DNA of 64,000 nt, from positions 1 to 64,000 of the forward strand of contig CAAFTU010000055.1 of the NCBI GenBank assembly GCA_900766005.1. Direction: 5' to 3'. The position numbers and the translations under genes were made by a program. The notes under the pieces were generated by a model. It was given only the letters and a program-made list of their open reading frames with translations. It ran no database searches and was not told where the DNA came from. The stretch's first letter is position 1. Each line of letters opens with the position of its first letter. Below, piece after piece: positions 59,580-64,000 of the stretch. Source of the stretch: an uncultured Bacteroides sp. Its GTDB lineage: Bacteria; Bacteroidota; Bacteroidia; Bacteroidales; Bacteroidaceae.

Positions 59580-60902
59580 TCAACGCTTCATCTTCGGCAT
59601 CATCTTACCCATCTTGCCTCCAGTAACCATCTTCATCATCTTACGAGTCTGGTCAAACTGCTTCAGCAAGCGGTTCACCTCCTGAATGCTGGTTCCGCTA
59701 CCCTTAGCGATACGCGTACGGCGAGAACCGTTCAGAATTTCCGGATGAGAACGTTCTTCCGGCGTCATAGAATAGATAATCGCTTCGATGCTCTTGAAAG
59801 CATTATCATCAATGTCAATATCCTTGATAGCCTTACCCACACCCGGAATCATCGATGCCAACTCTTTCAGGTTACCCATCTTCTTGATTTGGGCAATCTG
59901 GCTGAGGAAGTCGTTGAAGTCGAACTGGTTCTTGGCAATCTTCTTCTGCAAGCGCTTGGCTTCTTCTTCGTCGTATTGCTCCTGAGCACGTTCTACCAGC
60001 GACACGATATCACCCATACCCAAGATACGGTCGGCCATACGGGCGGGGTGGAACTGGTCGATAGCCTCCAGCTTTTCGCCGGTACCCACAAACTTGATCG
60101 GCTTGTTGACCACCGTACGGATAGAAAGCGCCGCACCACCACGGGTATCACCATCGAGCTTCGTCAGTACCACACCGTCGAAATCAAGACGCTCGTTGAA
60201 TTCCTTGGCAGTATTCACCGCATCCTGACCGGTCATGGAGTCGACCACAAACAAAATTTCGCTCGGGTTGATAGCTTCCTTGATAGCAGCAATCTCGTTC
60301 ATCATCTGCTCGTCGACAGCCAGACGACCAGCTGTATCGACAATCACCAAGTCGTATCCCTTAGCTTTAGCCTCCTGAATAGCGTGCTGAGCAATCAATA
60401 CCGGGTTCTTGCTGTCGAGTTCGCAATACATCGGCACATCAATCTGCTCGGCCAGCACACGCAACTGTTCGATAGCGGCCGGACGATACACGTCGCAGGC
60501 AACCAGCAACGGCTTGCGATTCTTCTTGGTTTTCAGCATGCGAGCCAGCTTACCGGAGAAAGTCGTTTTACCAGAACCCTGCAAACCCGACATCAGGATA
60601 ACAGCCGGACGACCGTCGATATTGATGTCAGCTGTCTCACCACCCATCAGGCTGGTCAGCTCGTCGTGCACAATCTTCACCATCAACTGGCTGGGTTTCA
60701 CCGCTGTAAGCACATTCTGACCGATTGCTTTTTCCTTCACAGTATCGGTGAAGCTCTTAGCCACTTTATAGTTTACGTCGGCATCGAGAAGTGCCTTACG
60801 AACATCTTTCAGCGTCTCCGCCACGTTGATTTCGGTGATTTTACCTTCACCTTTCAGAATCTTGAATGACCGTTCTAGTCTTTCACTTAAATTATCGAAC
60901 AT
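59580..60902 (-). CDS. ffh: Signal recognition particle protein Ffh
   Basis: A 440-residue SRP54 GTPase that with 4.5S RNA guides membrane proteins to FtsY. The N domain (1-90) precedes the G domain with GLQGSGKTT (around 108-116), DTAGRLAVDEQ (around 188), TKLDGDTRGGA (around 245) and VGTGEK. The M domain (around 300-440) is Met-rich and ends KMMPKMKR. It has its own terminator and stands alone between the tRNA and the MATE exporter. A -7 element TACATTTG (complement of 60937-60944) precedes it. Confidence 0.97.
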   Translation of the reverse strand: MFDNLSERLERSFKILKGEGKITEINVAETLKDVRKALLDADVNYKVAKSFTDTVKEKAIGQNVLTAVKPSQLMVKIVHDELTSLMGGETADINIDGRPAVILMSGLQGSGKTTFSGKLARMLKTKKNRKPLLVACDVYRPAAIEQLRVLAEQIDVPMYCELDSKNPVLIAQHAIQEAKAKGYDLVIVDTAGRLAVDEQMMNEIAAIKEAINPSEILFVVDSMTGQDAVNTAKEFNERLDFDGVVLTKLDGDTRGGAALSIRTVVNKPIKFVGTGEKLEAIDQFHPARMADRILGMGDIVSLVERAQEQYDEEEAKRLQKKIAKNQFDFNDFLSQIAQIKKMGNLKELASMIPGVGKAIKDIDIDDNAFKSIEAIIYSMTPEERSHPEILNGSRRTRIAKGSGTSIQEVNRLLKQFDQTRKMMKMVTGGKMGKMMPKMKR

Positions 60903-60961
60903 AGTTATTTATTTACATATTAATACTTTGAGCCTGCAAATGTACGAAATTCTCTTGTATT

Positions 60962-62284
60962 TTATATCTTTTTATTCTGCCATTTTGCTTTTTTGAAATA
61001 AATATAACTCGTAAGCAGCAGCAGGGTATAGTACAGAATCTCAATCGTAAAGCAAATTTCCACCGGCGCCTTGATAATCATGCCGATAAAAATGATGTAC
61101 GAACCGTAGATGGCAATCGTAATGGTTTCGAGCAGCAGCGCAGCCTGCGTATTGCCCGTACCGGATATGCCGTTGAACACCACATTCGCCACCGAAGCAA
61201 TCAGCATGGCGATGCAGATGACATGCACCGAAGAGATGGAGTCGGCCACCAGGACAGGATCACTGGTATATACCGACAGCAGAAGCTGCGGATACAAAGC
61301 CGTAACGGCCACCATCCCCAGCATGATGAAAAACGAGAAACGGGCAATTTTGTTGATGAGCGGTATCACATGATGCACACCTCCCGCCCCAATGACATTG
61401 CTCACCAGGCTGTTGGCCGTAGTGGCCAAGGAGTTGACCGGAATCAGCATCACCACATAGATGCTCCGCACGATATTGGCAATGGCCAGCTCGCGCTGTC
61501 CGAGGCGTTCGATAGCCACGAAAAAGACAAACCACGTACCCATGGAAAGGAAATACTGCATCATCGTGAAGCAGGAAATGCTCAGGATGCGCATCAGCAG
61601 AGCCGAGTCGAACGTATGGATGCGGTTCAGTCCGTATTTCTTCAAATCAACTGTGAAATAGGTGTAGATGAGGAAGAAAAGAATGGAAGAAGCCTCAGCC
61701 AGCACAGAAGCAATGGCTGCACCCTTGACTCCCATCTCCGGAAATCCCCATTTACCGAAAATCAACACATAGTCGAGCACCACATTCGTGAGCGCCATCA
61801 CCACAGCATTGATGGTCAACACCTTGGTACGGGTGATGCCGATATACAAGGCACGGAACATGACATTGACAAAGGAGAAGAAAAAGCCGTAGATGCGCCA
61901 GTCGAGAAAGACCATCGTTTCGTCATAAATGGCCTCTGAAGAGACAAGCAGCCTCATGATACTTCCTCCGAATGCCTTGGTCAGACCAAAGAGCAACAGC
62001 GCCATGAAAGACAGAAACATCACACCCTGCATCATCACCGGCCCCACATCCGTGTAGCGCCCTTCCCCATTGCGGCGGGCAATCACGATCTGCGAACCGG
62101 TGCTGAATCCGAACGCAATGGTAAAGATACAGATATAAAACAGTCCACCCATAGCAGAAGCCCCCAAGGCCACCTCATTGACGTGGCCCAGGAAAGCTGT
62201 ATCGGTAACATTGATTACATTTTGTGCCAGCAAGCTCAACAGTATCGGATAACTGACACTCCAGATTTGTTTGTTGGTATACAT
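60962..62284 (-). CDS. MATE-family efflux transporter
   Basis: A 440-residue inner-membrane protein with twelve helices, of the MATE/DinF group that exports drugs or metabolites with Na or H. Marks are PILLSLLAQNVINVTDTAFLG-type start (around 12-32), the inner symmetry between the two halves, and GTGNTQAAL in the second half. The substrate is unknown. It starts 6 nt after the sulfatase stop, so the two are probably co-transcribed, perhaps only by position. Confidence 0.93.
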   Translation of the reverse strand: MYTNKQIWSVSYPILLSLLAQNVINVTDTAFLGHVNEVALGASAMGGLFYICIFTIAFGFSTGSQIVIARRNGEGRYTDVGPVMMQGVMFLSFMALLLFGLTKAFGGSIMRLLVSSEAIYDETMVFLDWRIYGFFFSFVNVMFRALYIGITRTKVLTINAVVMALTNVVLDYVLIFGKWGFPEMGVKGAAIASVLAEASSILFFLIYTYFTVDLKKYGLNRIHTFDSALLMRILSISCFTMMQYFLSMGTWFVFFVAIERLGQRELAIANIVRSIYVVMLIPVNSLATTANSLVSNVIGAGGVHHVIPLINKIARFSFFIMLGMVAVTALYPQLLLSVYTSDPVLVADSISSVHVICIAMLIASVANVVFNGISGTGNTQAALLLETITIAIYGSYIIFIGMIIKAPVEICFTIEILYYTLLLLTSYIYFKKAKWQNKKI

Positions 62285-62290
62285 AAATCG

Positions 62291-63754
62291 TTATTTTCTT
62301 GGTCTATATTCCCTTACACAGGGTCCTTCATGATGAGGATACCCCGGTGTATGCTGCCGGCTGCGCGCATCGGTATCCACCTTCAGGCTGCGGTAATCAT
62401 CCTTGGAGCGAACGATATAGTCATCCAGCATCGCCCGGTGTTCGGCCAGAATCTTGGCGTATTTCGGATTTTTGGCCAGGTTGACCTTTTCACCCGGATC
62501 CTTCTTCATGTCGTAAAGTTCCTCCCCGTTGCCTTCCAGATAATGCGTGTACTTATATCTCGGTCCGCGCACCATACGCCCCGGAGTCGTGATATATCCA
62601 TACTCTGTGTGCCATTCAGACACAACATACGGATGCGTCTTCTCCTGCTTATCGCCCCTCAAAGTAGGCGCCAGGCTGATACCGGCTTTATCGGCCGGCG
62701 TTGCAATGCCCGCCAGGTCACACAGCGTAGGCAGCAGGTCAATGGTAGGCTGGGTCAGAAACTGGTCTACCGGCTTTTTCTGCTGCTTGATGCCCGGTCC
62801 GGCAAAGATAAACGGAATGTTGGTCATCTCATCATAGAAACTGATATGCTTGGTCACCATGCGGTGTGATGCCATACCGTCGCCATGATCGGCCATAAAG
62901 ACAATAATCGTATTCTTGCCCGCAGGAGTGGAATAGAGCGCATCGAGCACCTGCGTAATCTGCTTGGACACCATCTTGGTGTAGTGCTGGAAAGCAGCGA
63001 TATACTGCCGATACTGCTCGTCTGTCCAATGAGAAGCCTGCGTCATGCGGCGATGTGTACAGCAGATATACTGCACCGGCACCGGCACATTGCTCCAGTC
63101 TTCCACATCAAAGTTGTCCGGCAAAGGCGGCAACTCTCCCTTGAACGACAGCGCCTGTTTGCCCTCGTTGGCTCCCACGAAGCCGCAGATGTTGTGAGGA
63201 TTCTGGAAATCGGCCACACAGATAAACGGCTGCTGCGGCGGATTGCTCAGATAAGCCACGGCATCTTCACACGTGCCCACATCAAGGAAGCTGTCGTTGT
63301 TGACCGGAAATTCCGGATCGGTAAACGGCTTGGCCACGGGTTCTTTATGTTTAAATCCTCTCAGTGCACCCATATCGTGCGTCTTTCCGAAATGCACTGC
63401 ATCATAGCCATTCTCCGAAAAGACACTTCCCAAAGTAGGGACATGGTTGGGCAGCGGCTGGTTGGTGGGTTCCGCAGAGTTGGAACGCACGTTTGTCTGG
63501 TGAGGCATCAAGCCGCTCCACAAAGCTGCACGCGACGGCTGACTCAGCGGACATCCTACATACGCATTGGAAAAAACGACTCCCCTGAAAGCCACTTCAT
63601 CAATCGGGTCGGTACAACCTTTTGTATGTCCGTATGCTCCGACCACGCGCTGTGTGAGATGGTCACATTGAATAATCAGAAAGTTCGGCTTTTCTTGTGC
63701 CTGGACTGCTACACCACAAAAGGCCAGCCCCATGAAAGGATAAAAGGTCTTCAT
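62291..63754 (-). CDS. Sulfatase-family hydrolase (Ser-type)
   Basis: A 487-residue exported sulfatase. The start at 63754 gives a signal peptide (MKTFYPFMGLAFCGVAVQAQ); a longer reading to 63859 is less likely. The metal Asp lies in IIQCDHL (around 28), and the active-site motif is SQPSRAALWSG (around 70), so Ser at the first place of S-x-P-x-R, which needs conversion to formylglycine by an anaerobic maturase. A later metal site is FMADHGDGMASH (around 292-303). Likely target: sulfated glycans or steroids. The maturase is not in the window. Confidence 0.92.
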   Translation of the reverse strand: MKTFYPFMGLAFCGVAVQAQEKPNFLIIQCDHLTQRVVGAYGHTKGCTDPIDEVAFRGVVFSNAYVGCPLSQPSRAALWSGLMPHQTNVRSNSAEPTNQPLPNHVPTLGSVFSENGYDAVHFGKTHDMGALRGFKHKEPVAKPFTDPEFPVNNDSFLDVGTCEDAVAYLSNPPQQPFICVADFQNPHNICGFVGANEGKQALSFKGELPPLPDNFDVEDWSNVPVPVQYICCTHRRMTQASHWTDEQYRQYIAAFQHYTKMVSKQITQVLDALYSTPAGKNTIIVFMADHGDGMASHRMVTKHISFYDEMTNIPFIFAGPGIKQQKKPVDQFLTQPTIDLLPTLCDLAGIATPADKAGISLAPTLRGDKQEKTHPYVVSEWHTEYGYITTPGRMVRGPRYKYTHYLEGNGEELYDMKKDPGEKVNLAKNPKYAKILAEHRAMLDDYIVRSKDDYRSLKVDTDARSRQHTPGYPHHEGPCVREYRPRK

Positions 63755-63870
63755 GTTACGATAGAATAAAGTAAAGTTAATTTGGAGCAAAAATAAGAAA
63801 AAAAAGGGAGGAAGTGAAAAGCTGATGTCCGTTTGAACGATAATGAAAGCAATTTCCACAAAAATAAAAC

Positions 63871-63917
63871 AAACGGTGCACCAACCGCTTTCAGAAGACG
63901 CGACTGATGCACCGTTT
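63871..63917 (-). terminator. Terminator of the gene at the right edge
   Basis: AAACGGTGCA (63871-63880) pairs with TGCACCGTTT (63908-63917). On the minus strand GTTTTATTTTTG follows. It lies 30 nt past the stop of the partial gene. Confidence 0.8.
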
Positions 63918-63946
63918 AATTTTATCTATCATACAATCTGGATCAA

Positions 63947-64000
63947 TTACACAAACGTATATCTCAGCAGATTGCTTATAAAGAATCCAGGTTCTTTTAT
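63947..64000 (-). CDS. Partial gene, last 17 codons
   Basis: The minus strand reads IKEPGFFISNLLRYTFV and a TAA stop (63947-63949). A terminator stands at the right distance. The start and most of the gene lie right of the window. The final aromatic-rich strand would suit an outer-membrane protein, but this is too short to name. Confidence 0.6.
   Translation of the reverse strand: MKEPGFFISNLLRYTFV

Overview
The window reads as chromosomal DNA of a gut Bacteroidales bacterium, most like Bacteroides/Phocaeicola. Evidence: SusC/SusD and TonB-dependent receptors, a GldE homologue next to ssb, DUF4468/DUF4783/DUF5686-type proteins, inositol-sphingolipid genes, and promoters of the Bacteroides type (TTTG, 19-21 nt, TAnnTTTG) at positions 5002-5034, 7693-7723 and 59064-59094. 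I cannot fix the species.

Layout. 1-250: promoter and leader reading off the left edge, possibly of an rRNA operon. 0.25-4.9 kb: flavodoxin with a DUF2023 partner, and an operon of a DUF3805/3806-like protein, an ABC-F ATPase and a PHP phosphatase. 5.0-7.6 kb: a PhoB/PhoR-like two-component system. 7.7-13.8 kb: a cobalamin-riboswitch locus with a BtuB-like receptor and two BtuG-like surface lipoproteins. 13.9-15.7 kb: a Fur-family regulator and a metal permease. 15.8-21.8 kb: housekeeping genes (PPTase, gldE, ssb, mutY, HU, a 30-residue ribosomal-type peptide, RNase G). 21.9-27.1 kb: a co-directional inositol-phospholipid/inositol-sphingolipid cluster (myo-inositol-phosphate synthase, PgpA-like phosphatase, GtrA protein, CDP-alcohol phosphotransferase, PAP2/AUR1-like synthase) followed by an iron-containing alcohol dehydrogenase. 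27.2-27.7 kb: the decayed 3' end of a DUF5686 outer-membrane protein gene. 27.7-34.9 kb: glucosaminidase, cytidine deaminase, phosphohexomutase, C69 dipeptidase, M23 peptidase. 35.5-43.1 kb: a metzincin-like protease with a SusC/SusD pair. 43.4-50.6 kb: small membrane protein, FabK/NPD-like flavoenzyme, lipoprotein, nadC, rlmH and a preQ0 set (queF, queC, transporter). 50.9-64 kb: two outer-membrane proteins, DUF4468 protein, heparinase-like lyase, methyltransferase, tRNA-Thr, ffh, MATE exporter, sulfatase, and the last 17 codons of a further gene.

The most interesting system is the inositol-lipid cluster. Five adjacent genes can make inositol phosphate from glucose 6-phosphate, attach it to a lipid, dephosphorylate it and pass the head group to ceramide. 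This gene set is already described in Bacteroides thetaiotaomicron; the roles of the GtrA protein and the trailing alcohol dehydrogenase are open.

The least expected signal is structural. From about 29 kb rightwards nearly every intergenic gap carries its own degenerate tandem repeat (units of about 10-30 bp, different in each gap). Some of them run across a stop codon (33149, 44565, perhaps 49874) or a start codon (54411). The left 28 kb shows little of this apart from an (AG)11 tract and a (GAA)7 tract, both in the B12 locus.
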